Shown here piece after piece: positions 45,826 to 55,377 of a stretch of 64,000 nt of DNA; within the stretch, counting starts at the first letter, position 1, and every line of letters begins with the position of its first letter. A program made the position numbers and the translations under genes. Origin of the DNA: Haemaphysalis longicornis (taxonomy: Eukaryota > Arthropoda > Arachnida > Ixodida > Ixodidae); assembly GCA_013339765.2 (NCBI GenBank), contig CM023449.1:118300957-118364956 (forward strand), written 5' to 3'. The notes beneath the pieces are model-generated. The model was not told where the DNA came from. It saw nothing but the letters and a program-made list of their open reading frames with translations, and did no database searches.

Positions 45826-47679
45826 CTAATATCTCTTAAGGTCGTCAATGTGTACGGGACCCGTATGCCGTCCTCCGTTTAGGTTGCGAAGGCGATATGT
45901 CAGCCGAGATTGGCGCTTTGTTACCTCATAAGGACGTTCCCATCGGTCAGCCAGGGAAGCAGCGAACCCTTTTGCTGCATCGCTCAACGGATATGTGCGG
46001 CGCAGTACCAGGTCCCCGACAGAAAACTCAACCCAGCGCCGCCCCTTGTCGTACTGCCGGCTGTGTTCGAGTCGTGCCAAATCCAGGTGTTGCCTGGCCT
46101 CCTGGATGGTCTCGTTTAGGCTGCTGCAAAGATCCTGCGCATACTCAACATAAGTGCGAGGGCGCACCTCGACCTCGTCACTGAATGAATCTTCAACAGG
46201 AAAACACAGGTCGCGGCCAAACAGCAGGGCTGCCGGCGTAAAGCCGGTCGAGCGATTGACCATAGTCCTAGTTGCAAACGCCATTTCCGAGAGGCGAGCA
46301 TCCCAGTCTTTGTGGCATTCAGTGAAGGCCACCAACATCATCTTCAAGTTCCTGTTGACACGTTCCGTAATGTTGGCTTGTGGATGGTACGGAGTAGTCC
46401 TTTTATGTACTACGCCCAGAACCGAACAAGTGTCCACGAAGTTCTTGCTGGTGAAGTACGTCGCATTGTCCGTTATGAGTTGTTCTGGAAATCCAAAGCG
46501 GGTGAACGTATCCAACAACTTGTCCCAGATCAACTTTGAATCAAGTTTACGTAACGCGTAAAGTTCGACCCACTTGGAGAAATGATCTGTGACCACAAGG
46601 AGGTAGCGATTGCCCTTTACCGATCTTGGGTATGGACCCATCACGTCGCAAGCCGCGATCTGCCAAGGGAAGCGGCTCTCGACTGACTTCATGAGGCCAG
46701 GTGGTTTACCTCCTCTTGGCTTTACAGACTGGCAAACTGGGCATGTCTGGGCGTACTCCATTACCTCCTTTCTCATGCAAGGCCATGTGACAACGCGGCA
46801 TAACTTTTCGTATGTTTTCTGTCCGTCACTATGACCTGCGAGGGCGGTGTCGTGGCAATATTCCAGAAAAGACCACCTTAGGCACTTTGGTACGAATACC
46901 CGAAAGGGATACTCACCACTGTCCGTATCCGCACTTGGGATGTACCGCAGTAGCAAGCCGTCTTGGCTTTGGACGTAGCAGTCGTAGTCCGGGGCCCGTG
47001 CCGCTGTAGTATCGTCGTTCTCCGCGGCCGTAAGGGACTCCCGAATGCGCTTGCACTGTTCGTCGGCCTGCAGCGCTTCAAGCATCTTCTGGCGACTTAC
47101 CAGGGTTCCCCAGGCTTCTGCAGGCGTTGTAACCGCGAAGACCTGGGGTTCTGGTTGCTGTTGTGCTGGTAGGGGTGCGCGAGACAAGGCGTTCGCAGCT
47201 TTGTTGCTGGTGCCCTTCTTGTATTCCACGATGTAGTGATACTTCTGCAGGTTTAGCGCCCAGCGTGCGAGGCGACCCGCAGGGTTCTGAAGCCGTGACA
47301 ACCATGACAGTGCTTGGTGGTCAGTCTGTATCGTGAAATCTGCTCCATCCAAGTACATGTTAAACTTTTTGAGGGCGAACACTATGGCAAGACACTCTTT
47401 TTCGGTCACTGAATAATTCTGTTCAGCCGCCGAGAGAGTGCGGCTGGCGAATGCCAGAGGGTACAGTTCGCCGCTATGCTCCTGCAGCAAAACAGCCCCT
47501 ATGCCGTACTCACTTGCATCGGTTTGGACAACAAAGGGGCGGTTGAGATCTGGCAACCACAGGCTTGTGGTGTCGGCGATGGCTGTTGATAGGGCCTGAA
47601 ACGCCTGCTCCTCCGAAGCCGTCCATGACCACCTGGCGCCCTTCCTTAGTAGCTTGGAGGGGCCGTGCCAAGTCCGCAC
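45826..47679 (-). CDS. gypsy RNase H and integrase
   Basis: 617 residues. RNase H: QTDASEYGIGAVLLQ (Asp 54), VTEKECLAIV (Glu 95), IQTDHQAL (Asp 120). The fourth acidic site, usually ADALSR, reads ANALSR (Asn 163). Integrase zinc finger: His 276, His 283, Cys 313, Cys 316. Catalytic core: Asp 345 (ACDVMGPYP), Asp 404 (LITDN), Glu 439 (ITER). The D404-E439 gap is one residue shorter than the family's usual 35, apparently a lost codon beside the Glu. A GPY/F-like segment (ADRWERPYEV, 577-586) is near the end; there is no chromodomain. The true upstream frame is the RT at 47510-48397; the ATG at 47679 is only a frame opening. Confidence 0.9.
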   Translation of the reverse strand: MRTWHGPSKLLRKGARWSWTASEEQAFQALSTAIADTTSLWLPDLNRPFVVQTDASEYGIGAVLLQEHSGELYPLAFASRTLSAAEQNYSVTEKECLAIVFALKKFNMYLDGADFTIQTDHQALSWLSRLQNPAGRLARWALNLQKYHYIVEYKKGTSNKAANALSRAPLPAQQQPEPQVFAVTTPAEAWGTLVSRQKMLEALQADEQCKRIRESLTAAENDDTTAARAPDYDCYVQSQDGLLLRYIPSADTDSGEYPFRVFVPKCLRWSFLEYCHDTALAGHSDGQKTYEKLCRVVTWPCMRKEVMEYAQTCPVCQSVKPRGGKPPGLMKSVESRFPWQIAACDVMGPYPRSVKGNRYLLVVTDHFSKWVELYALRKLDSKLIWDKLLDTFTRFGFPEQLITDNATYFTSKNFVDTCSVLGVVHKRTTPYHPQANITERVNRNLKMMLVAFTECHKDWDARLSEMAFATRTMVNRSTGFTPAALLFGRDLCFPVEDSFSDEVEVRPRTYVEYAQDLCSSLNETIQEARQHLDLARLEHSRQYDKGRRWVEFSVGDLVLRRTYPLSDAAKGFAASLADRWERPYEVTKRQSRLTYRLRNLNGGRHTGPVHIDDLKRY

Positions 47680-48397
47680 AGTTAGGAATGAAGTGCCTGT
47701 AGAAGCCGACCATACCCAGGAAGCGCTGCAGAATTTTGACGTTCTCTGGTTTCAGGAACTGCAAGATCGCCTTAAGCTTCTCCTCGTTTGGCCGGACTGA
47801 ACCTTGGTCCACAACGAAGCCCAGGAGCTCGATCCTGCTGGCAGCCAGTTGTACCTTGCGGGGGTTTACTGTTAGGCCTGCGTTCTGCATGCGCTCCAAC
47901 ACAGTCTGCAAATGAACAACATGATCGTCAAGGTTGTCTGAAAATACAACCACATCATCCATGTACGCCATCGCGTAGTTGAACTTCGCGTCCCCCAGCA
48001 CAATGTCCATCACGCGCTGGAAAGTTGCTGGGGAATTCGACAAACCGAGATGCAGCCTCACGAATTGAAACAACCCTCTGGTACAAGTGAACGCTGTTTT
48101 CTCGATATCCTTTTCCGCTACAGGGATCTGTAGGAAACCTCTACTACAGTCAAGTGTAGTAAAAGCCTTTGCTGAACCTAGTGCATACATAACCGCATCC
48201 ATGGATGGAAAGGGATACGAATCTCTCGTGGTGATCGCGTTTAGGCGCCTGTAGTCTACGCACATGCGGACACTACCATCTTTCTTATCCGCCAACACAA
48301 TCGGAAATGCCCAAGGGCTTTTTGATGGCCTCACCGCTCCTGTATTTACCATCTCCTTCAGGGCTCCTTCCAGCTGTGGTTGCTTGTGGACGCTCAA
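47510..48397 (-). pseudogene. gypsy reverse transcriptase
   Basis: A 295-residue frame. RT motifs: KDGSVRMCVDYRRLN (39-53), TLDCSRGFLQIP (81-92, catalytic Asp 83), TAFTCTRGLFQF (101-112), GLSNSPATFQRVMD (118-131), AYMDDVVVFS (144-153, Asp 147 and 148), LLGFVV (191-196) and the connection start FLGMVGFYRHFIP (226-238). LHLGLSN replaces the usual PFGL-N motif before ATFQ. Family similarity stops near residue 247 (about 47655), where a single-base frameshift moves the reading to the 45826-47679 frame. A TAG at 48437-48439 also interrupts the frame upstream. Confidence 0.9.
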
Positions 48398-48562
48398 GGG
48401 CCTCGGGTTGAACCGTAGTGGACGCGCATCTCCCGTCTAGATGTGGTGCTCCAAAATCTTCACAGTACCCCGAGCTTCCGTGAACATCGCTGTGAAGGGT
48501 TGTTGTACTGCTGCGAGCCGCGATTGTTCCTTTGGTGGTCCTGCGAACGACATCAAGATTGT

Positions 48563-49039
48563 TCACAAACCAGTTTCAACATTTCCCGCAGTGGTCTCCG
48601 CTGTCAGCAACCCTGACAGGGATTCTGATGGTCCTGCCGCAAAGCTGTTTAGCGGCGTTCCAGGCCCATAGTGGTAGTTTCCGGCCTTCACGTCAAGCAC
48701 TAGCCCTGTTCTGGCCATAAAATCACGGCCCAGAATGGCTGGACAGGAAAGACCGGGACGGTACAAAAACCGCTGCCTGTGTTTGCGGCCATCAACGATT
48801 ACCGTCAGTTTCGCTGCCGCTGTAATCGGCACAACCTGGTCTGAAGCTTTTCTGATACTGGTGCTTACGTGCCAGAATTTGATCTTCCTCGGAGAGCACC
48901 ATTCTCCGACAGCGTCTCCAAACACAGAAACCGTTGCTCCAGTGTCCAGTAGGGCAGGTATAATCAGGCGGGCTACCTTGACTGTAATGAAAGGTGCATT
49001 GTCCACGCTTGCAGCCTGTCCGCCAAGGACCAAAGGCAA
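48563..49039 (-). CDS. gypsy aspartic protease
   Basis: 158 residues. LLDTGATVSVFG (31-42) is the active-site Asp-Thr-Gly of retropepsins, preceded by the usual hydrophobic strand (FITVKVARLIIPA). ILGRDFMARTG (about 103-113) is the second conserved retropepsin strand-turn. It is in the same frame as the RT but separated from it by a TGA (48563-48565) and the TAG at 48437-48439. No gag or zinc knuckle precedes it. The ATG at 49039 is just the first in the frame; processing from a polyprotein would be normal for the family. Confidence 0.8.
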   Translation of the reverse strand: MPLVLGGQAASVDNAPFITVKVARLIIPALLDTGATVSVFGDAVGEWCSPRKIKFWHVSTSIRKASDQVVPITAAAKLTVIVDGRKHRQRFLYRPGLSCPAILGRDFMARTGLVLDVKAGNYHYGPGTPLNSFAAGPSESLSGLLTAETTAGNVETGL

Positions 49040-49258
49040 CAGCTCACCATGCGCTGATTGTTGCTCGCTGGCGGCTCTTCGTGTGCCTTTTGCACCAAGT
49101 TCCCGCCTTCCATGTCGTTCATGCAGGGTGCGGCATGCTCGAAGACAGTTGGTGGGGAATTTTGGCTCTGCTCCTGCACCCGCCGTCCGCGCAGAGCTTT
49201 CGGTGGCCGTTTTAGCCGCTTTGGAGGCAGTGGGTCTTGTGGCGGCAGCGGGGCGGCG

Positions 49259-49492
49259 TGTGCCCCGGTGCGCACTCCCCCCCGGCTCTCCTTTGAGCGC
49301 CGCTTTTACGCCACTCCGTTGGTTGTGCGCATGTTCCGGGTTGTATGCGCACTACACGTATTTGTCCGGGCTCACTGTTCATCACACACGCGCGCATGGG
49401 CTCAGGACGCACTGACGCCACTATCGCTGTTCGACGCGCGCACTTCACCGTAATCACCCTGCGCGGGCGCGCGTAGGGGCTGCGTTCCTACC
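49259..49492 (-). repeat. 5' LTR of the Ty3/gypsy element
   Basis: It matches 45300-45532 almost throughout. Its outer tip reads GGTAGGAACGC on the minus strand instead of TGTAGGGACGC. It ends directly at a TATT microsatellite (49494-49519). The body contains GCGCACTACACG-like and CGCGCGCATGGGC blocks shared with the 3' LTR. Confidence 0.9.
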
Positions 49493-49493
49493 T

Positions 49494-49519
49494 ATTTATT
49501 TATTTATTTATTTATTTAT
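49494..49519 (+). repeat. (TATT)n microsatellite
   Basis: About six TATT units border the outer edge of the 5' LTR. They may have served as a target or have replaced the original flank. Confidence 0.9.
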
Positions 49520-49607
49520 AGTTATTTTACCCTCAAAGCCAAAGGCATTACAAATAAATGTCCTTGCCCTTGATTACCGGTAACATGAGATAAATAGGAG
49601 AAATTTA

Positions 49608-50440
49608 GGAAAATCTGGATAAACGAGCCTTTATGTGACGAATTCCTCGATTTAACGATATTTTTTATTTCACCAGTGCCACCCCCATTAAAGCCCAAGT
49701 GTGTGTGACCTCTATGCAATTAAGACATTGCGACAGTTAACCTTGATGTAACGAATTCGGTACGCTGATAAGTCATTCTTTTTTGCGCTTTTTTGACACA
49801 TTACAGTAGAAAAGCACTAATTTTCCAACCACAGCAAGCTACCGTGCGTTTCCACGTGTGAAAGGGGGGTCGGGTAAGTGCTAACCTTCCTGCCCGTGTC
49901 TAGTCGTGAGTCACCACTGATATCTGTGGTGTCGTTTCGTTGGTGACGAGTTATTCTGCCAGAATACGGAAAGCTTTCTCTTTCTAAGACAAGATAGCAA
50001 TTTTAAATGCCGTCTCTACAAACAAGAAAAGAAAACGTCGCCTCCCGATGCATTGTCCCAGCTAGCAGGGTCTCAAGAGTTTTGGGTTAAAAAAAAGCAT
50101 CAAATTCGCAAAAAGGCGCCTTTTCAGCATAAATGTTGCCGCGTTAAGGCACAGAATAGTTTTAAAAGAGAGAATTGATACTTAAGTTACGTTTGTGAAT
50201 ACGGAGCTGAGTAACGTTGTTTTTTTTTTTTTGGAGCACCGTGTAGTGACTAACCTCGAGGAAAAGCAGTAGGCTCAACTCACAGTTTTCTAATGTGGAA
50301 TCTTGAAAGGGGAGCTCACAATCACTAATGTCGAGAATTTTGTTTTTTTTCGGCTTCATTCACGCGACCCTTAACTCAAAACCTGGATGTAACAAAAAAT
50401 TGAGAATTTTCGTCAACTTCATTATATCCAGGTTTATCTG
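49608..50440. mobile_element. TA-flanked MITE, copy A
   Basis: The left end (GGAAAATCTGGATAAACGAG) and the right end (AAACCTGGATGTAACA...ATATCCAGGTTTATCTG) are related inverted sequences. TA lies outside (49606-49607 and 50441-50442). Internal landmarks are GACCTCTATG, TACGCTGATAA, GTGGTGTCG.TTCGT and CTCACAATCACTAATGTC. No transposase is present. The TAACGAATTC and TTTAACGA phrases suggest a pogo/Tigger-type family. Confidence 0.65.
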
Positions 50441-50442
50441 TA

Positions 50443-51710
50443 CAGTAAAACGTGGTTGCAACGAATCTCTAAGTAACGAATTCCTGGATTTAACGAAGTT
50501 TTTCTATTCCCCATTACCAGCCCCTTAAACCCACGTGTTTGTAACCTCTATGTAAGAAGGCGTTGCGTTAATTAACATCGATGTAACAAATTTGCTACGC
50601 TGATAAACAATTTCTTTTGACACTTTTTTCGAAAAACCCGCTAGAAAAATGCTTTAATTTAGAAAATTTTGCCCTCACGAAGAATTACCATGAGTTTCCA
50701 CGCGCTACGCCAGTGCGTTTCAACGTGCTAGCCTGCCTTTCAGCGTGTAGTCGCGCGTCCCGACTGCTATTTGTGGTGTCGGCTCGTCGCTGATGATTTC
50801 TGCTGCAAGAAACCAAAAAAGTTTTGTCCTTCTAATACAAGTTCCCAGTTTTATACGCCATGTGCACCGGCAAAAAACAAGAATGCCACCGCCCAGTACA
50901 GTACTTTCTCATCAATACAGAGTTCGGAAAAAAGCATTAAGTTCGCAAACAAATCAGTAGTGTCTTAGCTCTGCTATGCCAGGATATACGTAGCGTGAGC
51001 TAAGGTACAGCAATCTAGTCAATCCAGTCAATCCAGTCAAGTCCCGTCCAGTCCTGTCCAGTGACTGCTCCTCGCGCATGCTCAGCACGGCTCCTCATGA
51101 GCCACCCGAAACGGCTATCATGCGGCTCAGGTGCAGCTTCAGACTTGGCTACTGCGCAATTGAGGCGCACACCTGGGCACGCGCGGTGCCAGTGCGTCTG
51201 CCGCGGCCATGACGCAATACAATCCCACGCAATTCACTTTAATTCAATCCAATCCAAGCCAAGCCAATCCAATCCAATGTCCCTCGCGCTTGCGCAGAAT
51301 GACCCTTCACGACACACGCGAAACTGCTCCACCTCGGCAGTGTAGCTTACGCTACAAAAGGCGTGCTTTCAGCATATGTTTTGCCCCTGAAACGCGCTAA
51401 GGCACCTAAAAGTGGCAAGAGCAAAAGTGCTACGTGAGTTCCGATTGTGAACACGGGAAAAGTAACCTCGCTTCTTTGGAGTGCCCTGCAGTGACTAAGC
51501 TGGTGGGAAAGCAACAGACGGAAATCACGCAGTTTGTCACTGCGAAATAAATTCATAAAGGGTGAGTTCACCGTCACTGATGTCTAGCATTTTGATTCGT
51601 TTCTGGTTCATTCACGCAAGCTTTAACTCAAAACCTGCATGTAACAAGAACTTGGATGTAACGACAAATTGCGAACTTTTGATCAACTTCGTTAAATTAA
51701 GGTTTTCCTG
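50443..51710. mobile_element. TA-flanked MITE, copy B
   Basis: It starts CAGTAAAACGTGGTTGCAAC immediately after the TA ending copy A, and follows the same internal order as copy A (GTAACCTCTATG, TACGCTGATAAAC, GGTGTCGGCTCGTC...TTCAC.GTCACTGATGTC). It ends AAGGTTTTCCTG before TA at 51711-51712. It is about 400 bp longer than copy A because of the insertion at about 51002-51340. The two copies abut, sharing one TA. Confidence 0.65.
51002..51340 (+). other. insertion in MITE copy B with CCAAT module
   Basis: This block is absent from MITE copy A. It begins with TCAATCCAG repeats (51011-51060), continues GC-rich, and at 51198-51288 carries CTGCCGCGGCCATGACGCAA...AATCCAATCC...ATGTCCCTCGCG. That is the same module as 6149-6260. 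No terminal repeats of its own were recognised. Confidence 0.6.
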
Positions 51711-52195
51711 TACAGTTCAAGCTGGATGTAACGAGAACCTGGATGAAACAAATAATTGTGAATTTTTGATCAACTTTGTTAAATCCAGGTTTTTCTGCAC
51801 CGTTAAATCTGGGTGTAACAAAAAATTGCGAATTTTTGATAAACGTCGTTAAATCCAGGTTTTCCCGTACAGTTAAACCTGAATGTAACGAGATCCTGGA
51901 TGTAACAAAAAATTACAAATTTTTGATCAACTTCGTTAAAGCCAAGGTTTCTGTACAGTTAAACCTGGAGGTAACGAAAACCTGGATGTAACAAAAAATT
52001 ACGAATTTTCGATCAACTTCAATAAATCAAGGTTTGTCTTTACAGTTAAACCTGGATGTAACAAAAAATTGCGAAGTTTTGATCAACTTCGTTAAATCCA
52101 GGTTTTTCTGTATGGTTAAACCTTGATGTAAAGAGAACTGCATGTAACAAAAAATTGCGAATTTTTGTCAACTTCTTCATATCAGGTTTAACCGT
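51711..52195 (+). repeat. tandem array derived from the MITE right end
   Basis: Units start at the TA(C)AG-like junctions 51711, 51798, 51868, 51954, 52041 and 52111, giving lengths 87, 70, 86, 87, 70 and about 80. Each is ...GTTAAACCTGGATGTAAC..., AAAAATTGCGAATTTTTGAT, CAACTTCGTTAAATCCAGG, TTTTTCTGTA. This matches the last 85 bp of the MITE copies. The 70 bp form lacks the second GAAC-CTGGATGTAAC phrase. Confidence 0.85.
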
Positions 52196-53829
52196 AACCT
52201 TAAAACTGACCCCCGAAAACAACTTAACTTGGAAGGTAAGAATAAAATTTTCTGCAAATATAGCTTCTTCACATTTTTTACTCCTTCACGTGCAACAGAG
52301 ACGAAATACCCACAATCACACTTTCTGTTGCTTTTCGGCTCGAGAACTGCAGTTTTGGATCAACTAAAATCCAGTGGCGAAGCTATTCAACAAACTGCAG
52401 AGACCACCCGGCACTGCGCAAGTTTCGTGGCACTGGAAAGCATCAAACCGTTTTATTTGCGGTATGCAGCAGTACATACCCGCAAACCAGTACATATCCG
52501 GCGTAAAACAACATCAAGAACATAAGGAACAGCTTCACTTGCGAGTGTAGAGCTTCCGTTCTTATTATGGTATTTTGTCTATTGTTTGCGTACTCTGCTT
52601 ATGTCTGCTGAACGTCTCGGAACGTGCCCATTCGTCAAATTTTATTACGTCCCAGGACATACATTCTTAAGCGCATTAAAATTAGGCACCATTAGTCGGC
52701 TCCTTGCTTACCGCTGCAGTATTTTGTTAAAACGTCATTGAACGCCTCTTTCTCTTTCGTATATACTGATACGAGAAAAAGGTTTCAGCCTCCGGCAAAT
52801 AGCCATGAGGGGCGCTGTAAATTACAACGTAAGGATTGGGCTTTTGATGACATAGCTCGTTCGGGCTTCCAGAGATCATTAGGGATTCTGGGAAAAGATG
52901 ACCACAGGGCAAAAAAAGGACAAAAGAAAACAGCGGGATATTTGGAGGTACGACGATAAAAAAGGTTAACAATGACGAGATTCAAGCTACCCTCATTATA
53001 TTCTGGAGGAAGCAACCCTGGAATATAATGAACACGAAGAAAGTGAATTGATCACAACAAGAGATTTCAGCTTCACGTAATAAAACGCCTTCGTGGAACG
53101 GCTTCTCGCGCTAAAACATAAAAGGGGGATTATTGCCAGGGAGAGCTGTTTATATGAGGCTTAAGTTCTTTGAATTCATAAATGCAGGCTGTGATGTTAG
53201 GGCGGTTATCCGACAATTTGAAACGAGATGTAGGTAAGCTTCCTTACAATACAATTGAAAAGCTGCATTTTTTTAAATATGAGCACACTTTTCGGCTGCC
53301 CAGGTAGAGGCAATAAAACGACAGAAAAAATACGCACAACAAGAAAGGGACACTAAGAATGGAAACAGGTTCGCCTGTAACAATAGATTACGGTGCCGAG
53401 AAATTTAATACACCTTTCTCGCAACTATCGCAACAAGCAGTTGCTTAATGAGACAGATAATGCTAATAACGTCAAAACAGAGGACGACGCCCCGTACGCT
53501 TTTGGGTACCACCGTTTGTGAGGTCACAAAAGTGGTGAACGCGAGAGCTCATTGGAGAGGCAAGTAGTGATGTTTTTCGGAAATAGTTGCGAAGTGGTTG
53601 AGCACGTGAAATAAACATACATCAAATTTTTTGTAAGCTCATCGTGTCTCACACGGCGATTGTTGCTTCAAAGCGGCTTCACTACAGCCCTCCATGCTCG
53701 CAGTCGATAGGGTCTGCGACGTTGGAGTTTGCAATGGAGTCAATATACAGTTTTACTTAAAAATTGGGCTGGCTCCCATGCGTCTTTGAGGTTTCAACAG
53801 AGGTATTAGATGCAAGGCATCTCTACACT
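52196..53829. other. no recognisable gene
   Basis: AT-rich sequence with short frames (52229-52525 plus, 52727-52972 minus) that I cannot identify. No repeat or tRNA was seen. Confidence 0.4.
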
Positions 53830-54330
53830 CGGCCTGTCCCGCTTTGAATGGCGTAGTCTGCACTCCTCATTACGCGTGCGCAAAGTCTCCTCCGTTCTTC
53901 TCTCCGACAGCTGTGCGTTATGCGCACTCTCCGGCTCATTATCATCACAACAGCTGGCGCGCTTCGCCTACGTTCGCATGTGCTCCGGCGCGCTTGTGTG
54001 CGCATGTGTGCGCATGCGCAACTTTCCTCCGCTGTCTCCTCTCCTTCAAGCGCGTATATAAAGGGGATGAGCGCTCGGCGCCTGTTCAGTTAAGCGCGCG
54101 CTTTCGCTTGACACAGTTGCTCGACTCCGCTTGACTTTGCTTGTGCTTCGCTTGACGACAACGACTCCGTTGAATCTTCCGATGAAGACGGTTTTTACGT
54201 ACTTGGAACTCTACGTGTGATTGAGCATCATTTAAGGTTCACTACGCTTCAACCACGTTTGGGTAACCAACATAACGGAAACGCGAATTGAACCCCGTGA
54301 GATGCCTTGCATCACCCACGGTTCCCCTGG
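53830..54330 (+). promoter_or_regulatory. TATA-Inr promoter, probably a solo LTR
   Basis: TATATAAA at 54055-54062 is followed 31 bp later by TCAGT (54086-54090), an arthropod initiator at the right spacing. Upstream is a CpG- and GCGCATGTG-rich segment (53870-54050). Downstream are repeated GCTTGAC phrases (54103-54155) and a TTTGGGTAACCAACATAACG block. No coding frame follows, so this looks like the promoter part of an LTR left alone. I cannot see both LTR ends, so a promoter fragment of another kind is possible. Confidence 0.45.
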
Positions 54331-54339
54331 TGGGAAGGT

Positions 54340-54602
54340 GGCGGAATGTTTTAAATGCAGAGCATTTGTATAACTCACGATGTCACCCGTGCGTCGGCGT
54401 TCACAGCAGCCAGCCTCCCCCTACACCATAAAAAGAAAAAGAAATAACAGTTAGCGGCGCCTGGTTTCGATACCACGACCCTGCGGGCGGAACGCAAGGT
54501 ACATGGTGCTCTACCCACTGCGCCACAAAACGACACAGAATCAAAGGCTACGAACGCGCCTTATATCCTTGACTCATTCAAACTACGTCGTCAGCGGCGT
54601 GC
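54340..54602 (-). mobile_element. tRNA-headed SINE-like repeat, copy 3
   Basis: The minus-strand tRNA-like core (54455-54530) has an A box (TGTGGCGCAGTG, 54516-54527) and a B box (GGTATCGAAACC, 54463-54474). GGCGCC and a T/TTTC-rich stretch follow, then GTGTAGGGGGAG, CATCGTGAGTTA and GCTCTGCATTTAAAAC, as in copy 1. On the other side AAGGATATAAGGCGCGTTCG is also shared with copy 1. It lies upstream of, and opposite in orientation to, the gene at 54792. Confidence 0.75.
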
Positions 54603-54705
54603 GTTGGTGACTCAGCCGCGTGCTAGCGGCATGATAGCTGCGTGGTGTACACGTGATAGCACCAACCCCCCCAACACTAAACGTTACCGCAATACAACAA
54701 CCCTC

Positions 54706-54740
54706 TATAAAGCGGGTTGGCGCTGGCTCCACTCCAGTCA
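54706..54740 (+). promoter_or_regulatory. core promoter of the 54792 gene
   Basis: TATAAAG at 54706-54712 is followed by TCCAGTC with a candidate +1 A at 54736, a spacing of 30 bp. This is the expected TATA-initiator geometry for an RNA polymerase II promoter. It predicts a 5' UTR of about 56 bases before the ATG at 54792. Confidence 0.6.
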
Positions 54741-54791
54741 ACTCCTGCACTCTCTTCTCTTGCGTTCGTCGGCGGTCGCAGTTGATAAGCG

Positions 54792-55178
54792 ATGGAAGCA
54801 AGACCTTCAACTAGTACCGCGACGCAATCCAACATCAGCGTCACGGAACCAGTACAAGACATCGTACCATCGTCTTCGTCGACGTCGGCAGAAGACAAGG
54901 CGTCCGGGCGGCGCGCTGCCGACGCTGAACGCCAGCGTCGTAAGCGTGCCGCTGACGCCGACCTTCGTGAACGAGAAGCCGAGGCCAAGCGTCCAACGTC
55001 GAGCAGCGTATCCAGGCCTTCGTCCAGGAAGAAGCAGCGTCAGCTCGTCAGCGTAGGGCCACGGACCCTTCGATTCGTGCGCGACACTCGCCATCTCAAC
55101 GACCACTCCTCCCCAGAGGCCCCGCAGAGAGGGACCAGAGTAAATCTAGAGGCATTCCCCACGTCGACAACCGACTGA
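54792..55178 (+). pseudogene. basic repeat protein, STPR-like, frameshifted
   Basis: The frame from ATG 54792 (context GCGATGG) encodes 128 residues. There is a Ser/Thr-rich N-terminus (1-38), then a basic, helical segment (40-67: RRAADAERQRRKRAAD, DLREREAEAKR). Beyond residue 67 the open frame loses this character, but the motif resumes in the second frame (VQRRAAYPGLRPG, about 54975-55020) and then in the third (SARQRRATDPSIRAR, about 55040-55085). Two small indels have therefore broken a tandem-repeat protein. The repeat recalls the STPR basic peptide repeats of arthropod DNA-binding proteins, an inference. It has its own promoter and AATAAA; a truncated relative lies at 39516. Confidence 0.55.
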
Positions 55179-55233
55179 ACACCACTCCAACCCCAGGCTC
55201 CCCCCCCCCCTCGAGAGATAAAAGAAGAGAAAC

Positions 55234-55239
55234 AATAAA
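55234..55239 (+). terminator. polyadenylation signal AATAAA
   Basis: It lies 56 bp after the stop of the 54792 frame and is followed by a G-rich stretch (TTGGGGGGGG from 55251) suitable as a downstream element. It closes a compact promoter-ORF-polyA unit of about 0.5 kb. Confidence 0.5.
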
Positions 55240-55309
55240 GATCCCACTGATTGGGGGGGGGGGGTGCAAGTGATGGCAATAAATAACAAGTTGACGTTAC
55301 CTACTTACG

Positions 55310-55312
<3 letters not shown>

Positions 55313-55375
<63 letters not shown>
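55313..55375 (+). repeat. (TC)n microsatellite
   Basis: About 60 bp of uninterrupted TC repeat. Short C- and G-runs precede it at 55201 and 55251. Confidence 0.97.

Positions 55376-55377
<2 letters not shown>

Larger units (their letters stand above)
45300..49492 (-). mobile_element. Ty3/gypsy LTR retrotransposon lacking gag
   Basis: The minus-strand order is 5' LTR (49492-49259), protease, reverse transcriptase, RNase H, integrase, polypurine tract, 3' LTR (45532-45300). Only about 220 bp separates the 5' LTR from the protease frame, so gag is missing. No TGG-type primer-binding site borders the LTR, as if one deletion removed both. The two LTRs differ at about 10 of 233 positions by hand count, so the insertion is fairly young. 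Two in-frame stops and one frameshift break pol. The 5 bp flanks (TCGCG and TATTT) do not match. Confidence 0.9.

Noticed and set aside
48735..49453. 226- and 131-residue plus-strand frames
   Set aside because: They are the complement of the gypsy protease region and 5' LTR. The same LTR-derived peptide appears at 45239-45493.
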